Origin: Branchiostoma floridae
Taxonomy: Eukaryota; Chordata; Leptocardii; Amphioxiformes; Branchiostomatidae
Length of the DNA: 60,000 nt
Direction of reading: 5' to 3'
Assembly (NCBI RefSeq): GCF_000003815.2
Contig: NC_049983.1
Span: 8,444,157-8,504,156 of the forward strand
Shown: positions 22,901 through 37,900 of the stretch, in pieces
Numbering within the stretch: the stretch's first letter is position 1
Layout of the letters: every line of letters begins with the position of its first letter
Program-made: the position numbers and the translations under genes
Notes under the pieces: model-generated
What the model saw: the letters and a program-made list of their open reading frames with translations, nothing else
What the model was told of the DNA's origin: nothing
The model's database searches: none

Positions 22901-25900
22901 CTGCCACATTTCTTTGGAGACGTGACTTCCTGACCAAACTTGAAATCACTCATACATAAATATGATCAAAGATAAGTCAATCGTTTCCAAATTCATATCC
23001 AGTTGCTTGAGTGAGTGATTGCTGTTTGGCATATTGTCAGAGATACAAACCAAACAAATCACTCAAGGAATGACCTTGGCACACACTTAGAATTCATGCA
23101 TATAATCATAGGGCACCATGTGTGTATAAGTATTACAGGGTAGATCATTTCAATTCAATGTGCGATTTCACATGATGAAGTTAGAGACCTTAGGAGAAGG
23201 TTTATACATTCTTGTTGTGAGTATTGGAAAATTAGAAAAGGCCCCCAGTGCAATGACTTGGTGTGTTGGCAGGTCATGATCATACCAAGCATTGTGAATT
23301 CAAATTGAACATTCAACGTATACTTTCTATACTTTTAATGTAATTTAAGAGACCAATTTAGCCAATGTTAAACATACACCACTACCTTCATCACTACCGT
23401 TACTAGCACCACGAATGCTTGTGTAACACTAATGCTTGTGTAACTGTGTGGCCCAAGGGCTTTAGAAATGGAAATGCGCATTACTCTACATTTCAAAAGG
23501 TGTGTGAAAGATGATTTCAACAACACTGGAAAGTATTTTTCACCAGCACTTGTTGGTTATTTGTTAGTAGTACGCTACAGTAACTGTTATTCTGCTGCAA
23601 ATCAGGTACACCTTTTATACAATAAACTGTCAACAGCTCACAAAACCAATGATAACAACATGCCTACCACCATGAAACTTTCCTGTGTTCAGCACTTAAA
23701 GTTAGGGGTAACTCATTACTTTCATCTTATCAATGTATTCAACACAGCAGTATACCTGGCAGCCAGCGATAATATGGTTTTTATTAGAAGCTGTAGCTCA
23801 ACTTTGATGCATTGAAGGGGAATGCAATGGTATATATCCGGCAAGGCTGATACCTCTCGGAAGATATCCCAATCTTAAGCACATATCAGGCAAGATGGAA
23901 CACCTGCTGGTGACCTATTGACCTCTAAGGCTGTAGGCTGTTCTGTGAGTTGCCGGCCCTCCGCATGTGAGAGGAACATTTGAGGTACCCTAGGACAGAT
24001 CTGACAGTGATGTCCATAGGACCAACCCAAAGTTTTAATTGGCTATACATTCTGCCATTTTGGTGCTTTGTACTACCAATGGTTGTCAGGTAATGTCTAG
24101 ACTAAGTGTCAGAGCTCTATTCCACAATAGCACTGATCATAAGACACAAGGGTCTGTGTGCTTTTTACGTGAGGCCTATCAATTTAACTATTTTGATTCA
24201 CCATCAATTATAGCCAGCTTGCTCTTGTTCAATATCAAGCATTAAACTGACAGAAAAGTCCCATTTGCTGGTTAAAACACAGCATAATTATGATATAAGG
24301 GCTAAAATCACAGTGTACATTTTAGGTGCCCAAGGGGATCCGAGGCACAGTGTAGGGGCCCCCTAGCTGAAAAAGCCTGGCAAGAACAAGTTGTAAAATG
24401 TTTATTGAAAAATTCTTTATGTCGCCTATTTGAACATCAGATTGCCTAAAGACACGACTGTTTGTACTACTGAGACCAATTCCAGTGTGTATATACGAGG
24501 GGCATTCAATAAGTAATGTCCCTGACCCACTTCCAGTTGTCTGATCTAGATGAAATTTTGCATGTGTAATGATTCATATCTCTATGGGTTATGTTGCAAA
24601 AAACAGCTCTGAACTAATTGTGGTTACTGATTTACTGGTGTTTGAACTGAGTCAGGTGTGAAATGGACCAGGTGTGAAATGGAGCAAGTTGAGTGTCGCG
24701 CAGTGATCCGGTTTTTGTATTTGAAAGGACGCACACTAAAGGGGACTTTTGATGAAATGAAAAAAAACTTGGTGATGATGCCCCATCATATGACCTTGTA
24801 AAACGCTGGCATCCTGAATTCAAACAAGGCCGGAAGTCCTGGTCGTCCCTCTTCTGCCATTGATGAGGCATCTGTCGGAGGACCAACCTGGGATGTCCTA
24901 CAAGAACGGTGTCCAGAGCTACATCAAATAATGGGAGAAATGCAAAACTCTGGGTGGTTCCTATGAAGAGAAAGACTAATAACTGTGCCAAGTTTCTTTT
25001 ATATATAATTAATCTCCTGCTATGGGAAATGGGTCAGGGACATTACTTATTGAATGCCCCTCATAGGAATGCATATCAGTTAACTGTTTAGTGTTGCAGT
25101 CTTCCTAAGTTTAGGGTGAAGCATTGCGAGCCCTCCTAGATTGACTGTGAATTGTGATTGACTCCTAGATTGAAGGCATTACCAGATTCCCCATGCAGAC
25201 CCTCATACATATACCCATGTCCCCTGCATAGTAATGATACAAACCACAGTCTGGGGTAATGGCTGTGTGAACTTTCCGCAAGTATACATGTATATATCAC
25301 TGCACACAGATGGAAAATTGGTGTAATTATACCTGACACCATCCAGAGTGATGGAGAGAGACACATCTGGCAACCTTTTGCTTCAATTAACGTCAATCTA
25401 AGTCTTACCGCCAGGCAGTTGTGCCCAAGTACAAGATTAAACTTTACCTGGTGACCTTTTGAGATGTCAATTTCTGACTCTGCAAGGATTATCTGGCATT
25501 TACGTCCAAGTGAAGAGAAAGTAGAGGGAGTTTTTGAGAAGCTGGATAGTTTTACTAAAAAGGTGAAACAAGCTTACAGTGTTTGTGTTAGATGATTCAT
25601 GATCATATTCATGAGACTTTAAGGTAATTCCATGCAGTTATTACATGTTGTACAAAGTCATGTACACTTGAACCACAAGGATCTGATGATTCTCTGACAT
25701 ACTTTAAAACAAGTCATTGAGAGATTATAGATAGGCATCACCCCCACAGTACAAATGCCGGAAACGAATATGGACAGAGAAGCCAAAAACAATATTTCAT
25801 TTCCTTGGGGATTCAGCATTCCAAATAGTAGGTAATCTACTACTGTAACATCAATTTATTTCAATGCTTTAGGTTTTGCTGAAACAAATGCATGAAACAC

Positions 25901-28900
25901 GCTACTAGTAATCAAATTTGTGGGGCCTAAATGAGGAAATCTTGGAAGTAGAAAACTGAATATTATATAACTATAACAATGGTACAATGTATTACATATC
26001 AGCAAAGAACCCCTGTACAGTGGATAGACTAGACTGTCCTATGAAGAATTTTTATCTACATGTAGTCCATGTCTATCCTCAACAAGCAGGCTAGGAGCAT
26101 TATGATCAGTGGTACCTGTCCTCTACATTATATTGTACATACTTGCAGGTTTTGTGAATGATTGCAGTCTTTGTTATTGTGTGTTTGTCATATCACATAC
26201 TTCAGCTATATTGCCCATAGCTAGGAGAAGAGATATACTCCATCAGGTTTCATGTTCAGATATATTAAATTCCCTTTATGATAAATGAAACCAGCTTTGT
26301 ACATTGTAGCTGCGCCCCATTGAGGTAAAGTCTGTTCTGTTAATGTATATATGGCTCAAAAGAGTTCTTTCTATAGGCAATTTTGCAATTATAAGTATTT
26401 AAGTACGTGAAGCTGTACATGTACATGTGTAGATGGATCATTATGATATTTGGTAGGTGGGTGGGGTTGGGAAAACAAAGGTCAACTTTGATATTGGTCT
26501 CCCTACCATCTTTCTAAGATACTGCATTTAAACTTCCAAGATTAATATCTGTTTATTTTCTAGACATACTATGGTCAACTTTTATAGTCAGTGGTATACT
26601 ATATAGCTCTTGGGGCATAGAGTAAATACTTGGGCCTCCTAGCGGCTTTTTTTAAAACTGCAGGACAGTCGTATTATTTTTTGTGTAAGGCTTTGAAGGA
26701 CAATAAATCAAGAGGTTTTGACAGATCGTCATGATATTTGGTATGTTTTAACCTGCACAGAGTATCCTGCAATCTATTATGCAAACTGCAGGATGGTGAA
26801 TATTTCAAGCCTCAAATCAATTTAAACTATGGAATATGATATTAACGACCATGAAAGCACCGCATGTTATTACTGTCGCAATCAAGAGGCAATTTCCTGT
26901 TTCCTGCTTTAGTGATTTTGAACAATGCTACCCAAACATCCGTAAAATTGTCAATGTTATGGTGGCTGCTGGGATTTCTGTCCCCGCAAGTTTGTAAGGT
27001 TGTAAAGATTATCCTAGATTAGCCATTAAAAGAAATAGTTTAGATTGATAATGTTGATTACTGCACATCAAATTTTTAATTATTGGCTGATTAATTAACT
27101 CTATAGAATGGTAGTATTACAAGATCTAGAGTTAGTGTCATGTGTATGTACTGAATTCTTAGTATAATTACATTTTGTACATTGTATAAAAATTATATAT
27201 AGAAAGAGAGAAAGCATCATTTCAAGTGATCATAGAATATGCTAGTTTAAACTTGTAATGGAGATATGGTCAGAGTTGTTTCCTTCCATAATTTAGAGTC
27301 AATTCTCTTAAACTACATTTTCTAAAATTTTTACACTTTGCAATTCTAGCCAAACGTAGGAGAGCGGAATCCAACTTCCCTGGTGCAGGTGTCATCCTCC
27401 AACAGATCAAGGACAAACCAAGCAGGAAGAGGGTGGGGATTACTTCAAAAGGACCACCAGCAAGAGGCAAGTATACTTGTCTTTATAGAAATTGCTAAAC
27501 TTTCTTTCCAACACTGAAATTGATATAGGGACTTACCCTTTCTTCGCGCGAGGAGTGAAGGAGGCAGTGTACATTAGAGCCCACCGGCCCATACTCAACA
27601 GAGACGGGGGGCGACATAGACTTTCTGGTACTTATGACCCCCTCCTGCAAAAGTGGCGTGTTCCTGTTCTGTGAACAAGGTCAATAGAGTTTGACCGAAA
27701 ATTTAGGGTAAGTCCCTATATTAATTTTAGTGTTGGAAAGAAAGTTAAGCAATTTCTATAATGTATTCTACCAACACAGATGAACTTTCATGCTAAGATA
27801 TACTTGTCTTTGTTTGTTTGTTTTTTGTTTGTTTGCTTGAAACTTTGTTTATTCATGAAAGCACAAATCAGCCTGCAGACCACTTTTCATTGAGGTGATG
27901 AGGGAAGAGGCAAGGGTCAGACAAAGACAGAGATACAGCTTACATCATTTAAAGTCTGACTGAGTCTTTCATGTCAATGTTGTAAAATCATCCTGACCAC
28001 CCCTGTATTAGAAAGTGGAAGATCCTGAAAATAATTGACACAAAAGAGGGACTACTAAAAGATCTTTTTTTCTTTCATTGAAACATTTTGATTAATGAAA
28101 TACCAAATTATGATTCTGACAAAACTAAGTTAAACATGTCTTTTACATGTACTCTAGAGAATTGTCATTCCAATCTCCCAAAAATTCGATCTAAAAATGA
28201 TGATATCAACTTAAATGGCAAAAAAAACAGACTATTGAGCAATTTTCTGCCAAAGTCGAGTAATTGAATCTAGCTGTATTAGATTGTCTATCTAACTTGA
28301 CATGACTAAAGGAAAAGTTATTTCTCTATGAGAATATAAATGACTTCTGTGATATACTAGATATGTTTGTTTTTAATAACAGATGGGTGTAGGACTGCAA
28401 CAGGGAATTGAGCTGGCAGTATAACAGATCACGTCTGAGGTTTTGTTTCACTCCAAACTAATGATTTGCCATCATGGTATTTGTCAAAAGGCACAATACG
28501 CAGTGTGAGATATATATAGATACTGTTATGTATAGTATTACATGTTGTTAGAGCTAAGTTATAAACAAGTGCGACGGACAATTCCCAAGCAACATTTTAT
28601 TGCCCAGTTGTTTTTATTGCACTTAAAACATAATATTGCAAGTGTTACAAATTGTTTTAGCAAAAATATAACATTTAATTTGAAACTATTCAAAGTAGGA
28701 AGAATTTATAATAGGCTGTATATTAAATTCGAAATATGTATGAAATATGGCTATGTAACTTATTCTATATAGAGTAGGCATATATCATACCCAAAGCATG
28801 TGAGACAATAAAAAGTGTCTCCAAGGAGTTATTATAAGAAGTTTTCATGTGAAAGTTTTTGAGGTGAAATGATGGATAGTGTGTTTCCTTTCTCAAATGA

Positions 28901-31900
28901 CTTAAGAACTGTGAGTGATATATAAGGTCCTTAGTAACTCACAAACGACCAATCATGTGCAGAATGCAGGTCATCTGTTAATGGCTATGGCATCGGCAGG
29001 AGATGGGGGGGGTTCGGGGGGCATCCATCAAAAGTCCACCAAGCCTCCCTCTTTTCCTAAAAATAAAGCTAATTTCCTTTTCCAGGTATTCTGTATTTTG
29101 CCTGGTAAGTAAAAAGGCTAAAATGGATTTTGTTTTTGGGCTGACTTTTATGTAACTTATATATATACCTGGCGTGTTAGTGCTTGTATAAGCCCTTGGG
29201 TTGGCCTGAACTCTAACTCTTTCTCTAAAGCCTTCTATATCTAACCTTTGCCCTATATCTAACTATATTTACATTTTAGAAAAGAATACACTCGTGCTTA
29301 TTTTGTAGAAGATTACATTGATCAAATGTACTGCCATGTTCGGTGACAAATGACAGTTAACGGTACCACTAAAAAGTCATAGTTGAAAACACAAGATATA
29401 AAGACTGTTTTGCTGCAATACGATAGAAAGCCACTTGAAGGCCAGTAATCAAACTTGTTCTTTCTATATATACTAATTTTTGTACGTCATTTGCTTCTTG
29501 ACTTATGCTCAAATAAATCTGCACAGTTGATATGCAAGGACGTAACGTAATAACATGATAACATTCTGTCCGACTCCAAAGTTAACGAAGTTCATCATTA
29601 TTCAACATCATTTCCCCCAGTCCCTTTATAGTGCCAGTCACTGATTACCCATTGCCTCACTTCTGTATTCTCAACTCTCATCTGGCTCAGTAGAACTTGT
29701 AAAATTACCCTTGGTAGCCATAAAATGTGTCCTCATTTATGAAGGAGTTTATAGAATGTAAATTCCCCGAGTTATAGATTTATTAGATTCTACCATCTAT
29801 GGCTAATAGATCAAGGCACTAATTTTGTATTTAATGCTTCCATTATAAGTCAGGATATAAAATGTTCAAAGTGACGTGCAATAAAAGTTATAAAATTAAT
29901 GTTCTTTTAGGACCAACTTTATGCCTTTGCTCCCATATCAAATTTTTACACTCTAGTACTCTCATGTCCCTAATAAACATACCCTCCGGAATAAACATAT
30001 CCCCCGGACAAATCGTCAATATCTAATAAACGTACCCCCCGGAATAAACATACCCCCCGGAAAATTACCAAATTGACATGTATTTAACTGTGACCATGCT
30101 ACTTCTGTCCAAAGAAAAGGAGATGATAAGCAGGTAGGTCTTTTTATTCATTTATGCCTAAGAACCACATCAGTTAGCTCTATAAATAATGAGCTGAAGA
30201 ACTATAGATATCTTGTTCGAATCATGATATTTTCTCAATTCTTTAATAAAAGGTAACGTTAAGTTGAAATTCGCAGTGAAACCTGGCATAGGGGTCACCT
30301 GAGTATAGGGGCCACGTAACTGTCCATGCGGTCAGTTTTCGTCGGTCCCTTGGATTTTTCCCGTTGACCTAGGCATTAAGAAATAGTCTATAGCGGTCAC
30401 CTGTCGAATGCGGTCGCGGCCAGACGATTTTCAGTCCGGCCGCTATGCCAACACTGCCGTCACGGGCGCGTGGCCGGCCGCGTTACGCTGTGCTAAATAG
30501 TAAATTATCCACGAGGGGATCACATTTTTTCTGTACTACATCAGCAAAATATTGGTGCAACTTGGACTCTTTATGAAGGAGACATTGAATAAAGGAAACA
30601 TTATACAAAATTATGTGATTTTATGCGAAGTGTTGTTGAATTCACGTGGCGTTTTTTTCTCATCTCAGACTCTCTGCACTTCTACCATTCTCTACATCGT
30701 CATTTCTGTGCAGACTTCGAGGCTATATGGGCAGATTTTACAAATAGACCGTCCGTTCATATATCTGATGTTTTAGGCTTTTGAAATGCATGTACGCTGT
30801 CCCAATTTTCGTATTCCGCGGGCCAAAAATGGAAATCTCCGTCTTTGTGTTTTTCTCAAAAATGGCGTCGCAGCAGCAGGTAAACAAGGTCACTAGGGGT
30901 CAGTGGACGACTCCACTTTTACCAAGGTAAAATATCGCAACAAGATTTCTGATGTGTAGTATAAAACACAGTGATTACGGTATAAAAACGATTAAAATCT
31001 ATTAAATGAAAGTTAGTTATGTGAAAACTAGACTAAGGTTGATTTTTGTCAAAGAAATAAGCCTACGTAGAGAAAGTTTTATTTCAACTTGACCATCTCG
31101 GCATAATGGCACATGCATCTACAAAGGAAAGTTGTGGCAGTTTGATGCTTAGAAATGATTATGAACTTGCTGTTTTTACCGACGAATTCCTGTCGTTTTG
31201 GAGAATTTGCGGCGTCAAAACTCATATCACAAGGGAAACGAAGTTGTAGTAACTGTTGTTATTTTTACGTCCAGCATTTATTATGAACGGATCACTGTTC
31301 CGCCTCGCTGCCGAAAGCGCATGGAACCACAAGACTGGAAATTCCTCGTGCAAGGTGCTGGTTTACGATGTAAACAGAGACTATAAACTACTACTAAATC
31401 AAAACTAAAAGTTATTTATGTAAAAATTGTATTTCAAAACGTCAGTGTGGTGTCTTATTTTCCCCCAAGAACAACATTTACTTCGTAGCGTCATAGCGAG
31501 ATGGACCGAAATCACCGAAAGAGTACCGCGTACGCGTACACGTACACGCTCATGGAAATCCGCGCCGTTTCGCCCGAAAGATAGGGAATTTTGAGCAAAA
31601 ATACCGCGGAAATATGGGCAGAAACTCCCAAAACTTCAATTCTTTGAGGGTCCTGGCTAAGCAAAGCCCCAATTTTCAGAAAAAAAATAAACGTACCGTC
31701 CAAAATAAGAACGTAACGGCTGGATTGTGAGGCTGAAAAAAATAAACGTCCCGGTACGTTTATTAGGGACATGAGAGTAATGATTTCGACCTTCCTTAAC
31801 TTGCACACAACATTCAATGTCATTTCTCCTCCATCCCACTTCCCCCCCACACAATTACAATCATGTACATCAATAAGCTACTGTAGTACACCCTTTCCAC

Positions 31901-34900
31901 AGTATAACAAGTTTAAAAGTTGGTGCTGTTCCACAAATAAAGAATATAATCAAGAACTTAGAATAGAATACTCCAGCAATGCCAAAGTCTTAGTTCCTCA
32001 TCAGTTACTCTGTAGGATGGTAGTCAGACTTCTATATGACTGTCCATGACTTTCTTGAAGTCCATCTGTCTTCCAAGCTCCCCTGTAGTTCCCTTCTTCC
32101 CGAGTCTTTCTACAAGATGTTTTATCAGAGTTTTGCAGCCTTAGCTGTATGAAGAATGTACAGTTCAAGAGTTCAAAACACATAATCAACTTGCAAAGCC
32201 AATGTCATCATCCCTTGTTACTCTGTAGGTAACAAGTTAGACTCTCTTTTTCAGACTGACCATGGCTTTCTCAAAGTTCATTTGTCTTCCCTGTCTGCTC
32301 CCATCTTCCCAAGTCTTTGTTCATCAAAGATGTACCCAATGTAGGAGTTTTACGGGCTTAGCTGTATGAAGAATGTACAGGAAGAGTTCAAAACACATAA
32401 TCAACTTGCAAAGCCAATGTCATCATCCCTTGTTACTCTGTAGGTAACAAGTTAGACTCTCTTTTTCGGACTGACCATGGCTTTCTCAAAGTTCACTTGT
32501 CTTCCCTGTCCTCTCCCATCTTCCCAAGTCTTTGTTCATCAAAGATGAAGACTAATATGTAGAAGTTTTATGGTCTTAGCTGTATGAAGAATGTTCACAA
32601 AGAGATCAGAACACATAACATGCAAAGCCAACGTCATCATTGTTACTCTGTAGGTAACAAGTTAGACTCTCTTTTTCAGACTGACCATGGCTTTCTCAAA
32701 CTCAAAGTCCACTTGTCTTCCTGTCCGCTCCCATCTTCCCAAGTCTTTGTTCATCAAAGATGAAGACTACACAATGTAGGAGTTTTACGGTCTTAGCTGT
32801 ATGAACTATGAAGAATGTACATAAAGAGCTCAGGACACATCAACATGCAAAGCCCATGTTACTCTGTAGGTAACAAGTTAGACTCTCTTTTTCGGACTGA
32901 CCATGGCTTTCTCAAAGTTCATTTGTCTTCCCTGTCCTCTCCCATCTTCCCAAGTCTTTGTTCATCAAAGATGAAGACTACACAATGTAGAAGTTTTATG
33001 GTCTTAGCTGTATGAAGAATGTTCACAAAGAGATCAGAACACATCAACATGCAAAGCCAACGTCATCATTATTACTCTGTAGGGTACAAGTTAGACTCTC
33101 TTTTTGGACAGCCCATGGCTTTTTCAAAGTCCATTTGTCTTCCCTGTCCTCTCCCATCTTCCCAAGTCTTTGTTCATCAAAGATGAAGACTACAAAATGT
33201 AGAAGTTTTATGGTCTTAGCTGTATGAAGAATGTTCACATTTAGAGATCAGAACACATCAACATGCAAAGCCAACGTCACCATTGTAACTCTGTAGGATA
33301 CAAGTTAGACTCTCTTTTTGGACAGCCCATGGCTTTCTCGAAGTCCATTTGTCTTCCCTGTCCTCTCCCATCTTCCCAAGTCTTTGTTCATCGAGGATGT
33401 ACATAATGTAGGAGTTTTATGGCCCAAGTTGGCGTCGGCTGTCTGTGTTGGGAGTTAGGTGTCCACACATCAGTGCCAAGGTGTCACTCCACCCAGCACT
33501 CCCTATCCGTCTTCCCTGCCGCTGATTTGCAAGTACATTTGCCGTCAGTCCCGCGCTATGTTTGAGGGAATCCATCAAGTCACCTTGCGGTATCTCAGAT
33601 GTACAGGAGGAGGGAGTTGCCATTAACGTCCATGACATGTCATTCATGTGTCTTTTACAACACAGGCTTGAGCCTCCGGTGATAACGGACCACAAATTGC
33701 CATTCAATTGCTTTGAAAGACCTTTGCAGGCCTTCATTTTGCTGTGTTTATCTTCATATTGTATCTTTTTGGAAATTTCCATGACTGAAGTGGATTATAT
33801 ATTACTAGCAAAAAAGAGACAGACATTACAAAGTTTTGTGACTGATTCATTTGCTTATACTAATTCAATGTAGCATGGAAGTTAGAAATGATAACAAATA
33901 TTATTAGAGAAATGAGAAATTATTGCTTTCTGGAATATTCTTGACTCAAGTGGCTCTTTTATCACTGGTTACTAAGACGAAAGAAGCACACATAGTAAAC
34001 TTTTTCAATTGCTTAGACTAACAGCATAAAGGTTAAAATCATCATAGATAATCTAGCAAAGATTGCAGTTCAAACTCTGGACTAATTTAATTTTCTGGAG
34101 ATTGATTTCACTAAGTTAGGAAATCCAGTAAGCTCCAAGTTCAGACCAGTGGAAAATTTGGTACTTTGAAAGTCATCAAAGCTTGACAAACGTTCTCTGA
34201 ATCAGTGTACCACAGCCAAACATAACCGCTGACCCCGGCTGATCTCGCGAGCGTGAGATTTAGAGGCACGTCCAACACAAATTGCCTGATTGCACCGCGG
34301 AGGGCTCTTCATTTAACCCTGTCAAATTCATCAGGCGTTGCCAAAGGTCTATCAGAACTGCCATCTCGTCTGTAACTGTGTTTTACAATCCATCTATATC
34401 CTGTGGAGGGGCAGTTTATTTCAATTCTTTGGATCATAATGCCATTATTATGAGTCAATGGTTTTGCAGTAGGGCAAGAGAACTCAGTGAAATGAATTTT
34501 GTTTCTGTGTCTTAAATTTCACTTAAGACTGTTCTTGTTGGCCGCTTTGAAATAAACTTGATCTGATTAGTATACATGTCATATATATCATGTCTCAGTG
34601 CATGATGACTGCACAGAAAGAGCAAACAAAAGTAAGACTATGCCAAAAAGCAGTTACTCAAGCAACTGGATATGATTTTGGACACGGTCAGATGTTTCAG
34701 ATAGTATCCACTATCTTTCGACAGCGACACTGAAGTGATCTGAGAGAAACTGGTCTTTTATACCCTAACTATGAATGCAAAAGAGCTGAAGACAATTTTG
34801 GATGGGAGGGCTATGTCCCAAGTGCCGGAAAGCTCCATATGTAGCCCCCCCTTTCCTGTCACTGACTGTTTCCAAAATCGTAACCAGTTGCTTGTCAGTA

Positions 34901-37900
34901 ACTCCTTTTGGCATATCTTATTACCTGGATGCAGGGCTCTAGCCAGCGGCCGTTTTTCCGTCAATTGACGGAAATTTGCTGCGTGTGATGGAAATTTTTT
35001 TAAACCAATCCGTCAACCTTGACGGACAAAAATCCCTGGTGGAAGCTACAGGCGGCTTGGGGACGCTGTCCACGGTCGTAAAAGCCACACACTGTTTGTT
35101 TTGCTATTGTTATGATTGTTGACAATGTGTGTCGGCGCCCTTTTGCATACGATAATCTCATTAAAACCCGTTTTTCAAGGTCTCCGTTCCGTCTTTCTAA
35201 CTTGATTTTCGCGGTTTTCGCGACAATGGGAATTGGTTGACGGAAAAAAATTTCGAGCTGGCTAGAGCCCTGCCTGGATGTCTAATCTTCATTGAAGTAA
35301 AATTAAGATTAATTGCATATACTAAGAGGACTGCAGGAACTGCATGATACTCAAGAAATTATAATTCACAGAAGAACGGCATCAGCCTCAACTTTTAATT
35401 GAAGATTTCTTCCTGTAGGCAGTCTTGACTTATGAGACGTCTGGGCAGACTGACCTTCACATGTATTATTCATACCTTGTACATCAGGACCCAGAAAATT
35501 ACATTCCCTTCTTGTGAGGTGACAACTTACCTGGCACTTTTCTGCTTGTAATTGCGAGCTTGAAGCCGTCCCACGGGCCCAAGTCGTTGTTGATGTTCCA
35601 TAACCGAATCAAGCGGGCCCGGGTAAAGCAATTAAGTGCAGAATTGGACATGATTCCCGTGAGAAGGCAATCTTGCTGCATCTTTGCATAGAAGAAGTTT
35701 GGGAAACTAAGGCGCTTGTGTAAACTTTATTCATGTCGTGCTGTAAAAGATTCACGATACATTAATGTCTGAATCACCTCACCTATCCCTTGACCTTCTA
35801 GTGGGTCGTTGAGGCACCATGACAGTTCGCTGAACTATCCTCCTCCACCTAACTCTGTCTTCCACCACTCGCATCGCTTCGGCTAGGCTTGAATCAGTAA
35901 AAAGAAAACTTGTTCTATAAAACTGGTTAGCAATTTTCCACACATTATAACTGTTGCAATTGATGTGAAATAAAAGTTTGATTTTTATTGAACTTTATTC
36001 TTTATTCTTTGTAGTTGATTAATGTTTACTGTATGAAGACACTCATACCAATATGTACTAAATTCACCAATAAAGCCAGCATAATGGTAGCCAAATAGGC
36101 GGTAATATACCAGAGTAAAGGACATTTGAATGTGGGCATGGAATGATATTGATGAAAAAGTAAAATGTCTCCTGAAATTTGTGCTGTTAGGCAGCCATAT
36201 CCTGCAGACTGTGTGCCACTTAAACTGTGGGATACTGCTTCTGAACAGTTTGTTAAAAGGTCACTCAGTCTTTGCATTCTGGCTACCAGATCTGAATTTG
36301 TGCCTACTGGAAATACCATGAGAAATCCGTAAGGGGTGGTCAGAATATTTTCTTTACAATTAAAAGCTAATGATACATTGATCAAAGTCAAAGAAACAAA
36401 AAAAGTACCCAGTGTGCCTCCTATCTATCCCTTGATGAATGACAGTAAGAAATTTTTAAATCATTGTATTTGTATATGCAATCATGTACTGAAAATCATT
36501 GTGTTTTCTTAATGTCTGGAACAACAGCAGAACAACTCCTTAGCTTCATTGTGTTTTCTGTTTGTTTTTTTATTTGTTCAGCTGGTACTACAATCCTCAG
36601 TGAAGACGGAACAAGCATAGGTAAGTAGACAAGTCTTACATGAATCAAGATCTGTGCGCTGTTAGGGAAAAAAATTGTAGTCAAGCTTTTTACTTTAAGA
36701 TTTGGTTAGATGGGAACTGTCCATAGTGCTGAAATCTTGTTTGCTTTCCAGAGGTTTGGATTTTGCACCAAATGTATATATATGAACTTAATTGCTCGAC
36801 AATTGTACAGGATACAACATATGGCAACAACTACTGAACTACGTACATATACAGAACAACGAAACATCATCAAAACATAATTGGGTTTACAATACAGTCA
36901 TGGGTGAATAATCTGGTCTCGCATTTGGAATAATGTACAGATATATTGACCCATTTATGCAGATGCTTGCGCAACAATGACAATGAGTATCAATGTACAG
37001 GTAACAAATGTCACAAATGTGATAACCTGATTTTGATGGGGTTTTCTATTATAGAGAAAAGACACTTGGAGATATTCCCTCATAAAACAGACAAGGTCTT
37101 CAGTTGGACTAATCATGACATATAAGCCAGACCCTACTTTCTGGTCTCCCTCTCATTCAGATTCTCCTGATAGACTGCTTGAACTTTGAAGCCTTGCATG
37201 ATAAGGGTAACAGACAGCACCATTTGACATTTCTACCTTCAGTCTAACGATTAACCTTTCACAAAACTCTAATATAATTTCCTAAATTGGTACTGTCCAT
37301 GGTGCTGAACGACACTTCAGAACATATGCAAGCAATGCAACAGACATCAGTTTTCAGTAAGGCCATGTTAATTTCATTATTTGTCAGTTTAGGCCACACC
37401 TATTTAATTTGTTGCTTCTCGAAATTCCCGACCCATTTTTTTTCGTCTTGGAAAAAAAAAATTTCACAAGAAAAATAATATAGGTTTTGCTATTGCTTTG
37501 CTAAGTCCAGGGGCACAGGCTTATAAACCAATCAGAGAGCTTCTTTGCAGTCACATGATCAGAAAAGTGGTATCAAATCAAAGGAAAAGATTCTTTGGAT
37601 AAATTATGCCATGAAAAGCTGAAAACTTGACTACTTACCTTGTTTTTTTTCACCCCAGATTTTTTGCAATTTTTTTTCCTTTTTTTTTTCTATCGACCGC
37701 CCCAATATTTTCTGAAAAAATCTGAGAAGCAATAAATTAAATTCGTGTGGCCTTATTGAAAACATATCTGAAAAGGGATAATTATTTTGTTGAATGACAA
37801 AAAAAATTCTAAAGTTGACAAAGAAATGAAATAAATAAATGAAGATTCTATTATTCAACCTTCCTTGTGACTTGGATTTCATCATTATTTCAATTTATTT

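Noticed and set aside
32815-33227. Repeated short open frames ending in the same residues
   Set aside because: They are produced by the 213-bp minisatellite period, which is a multiple of three.
31990-33418. CRISPR-like regular array
   Set aside because: The units are about 213 bp with no short repeat/spacer alternation, in eukaryotic intron DNA.
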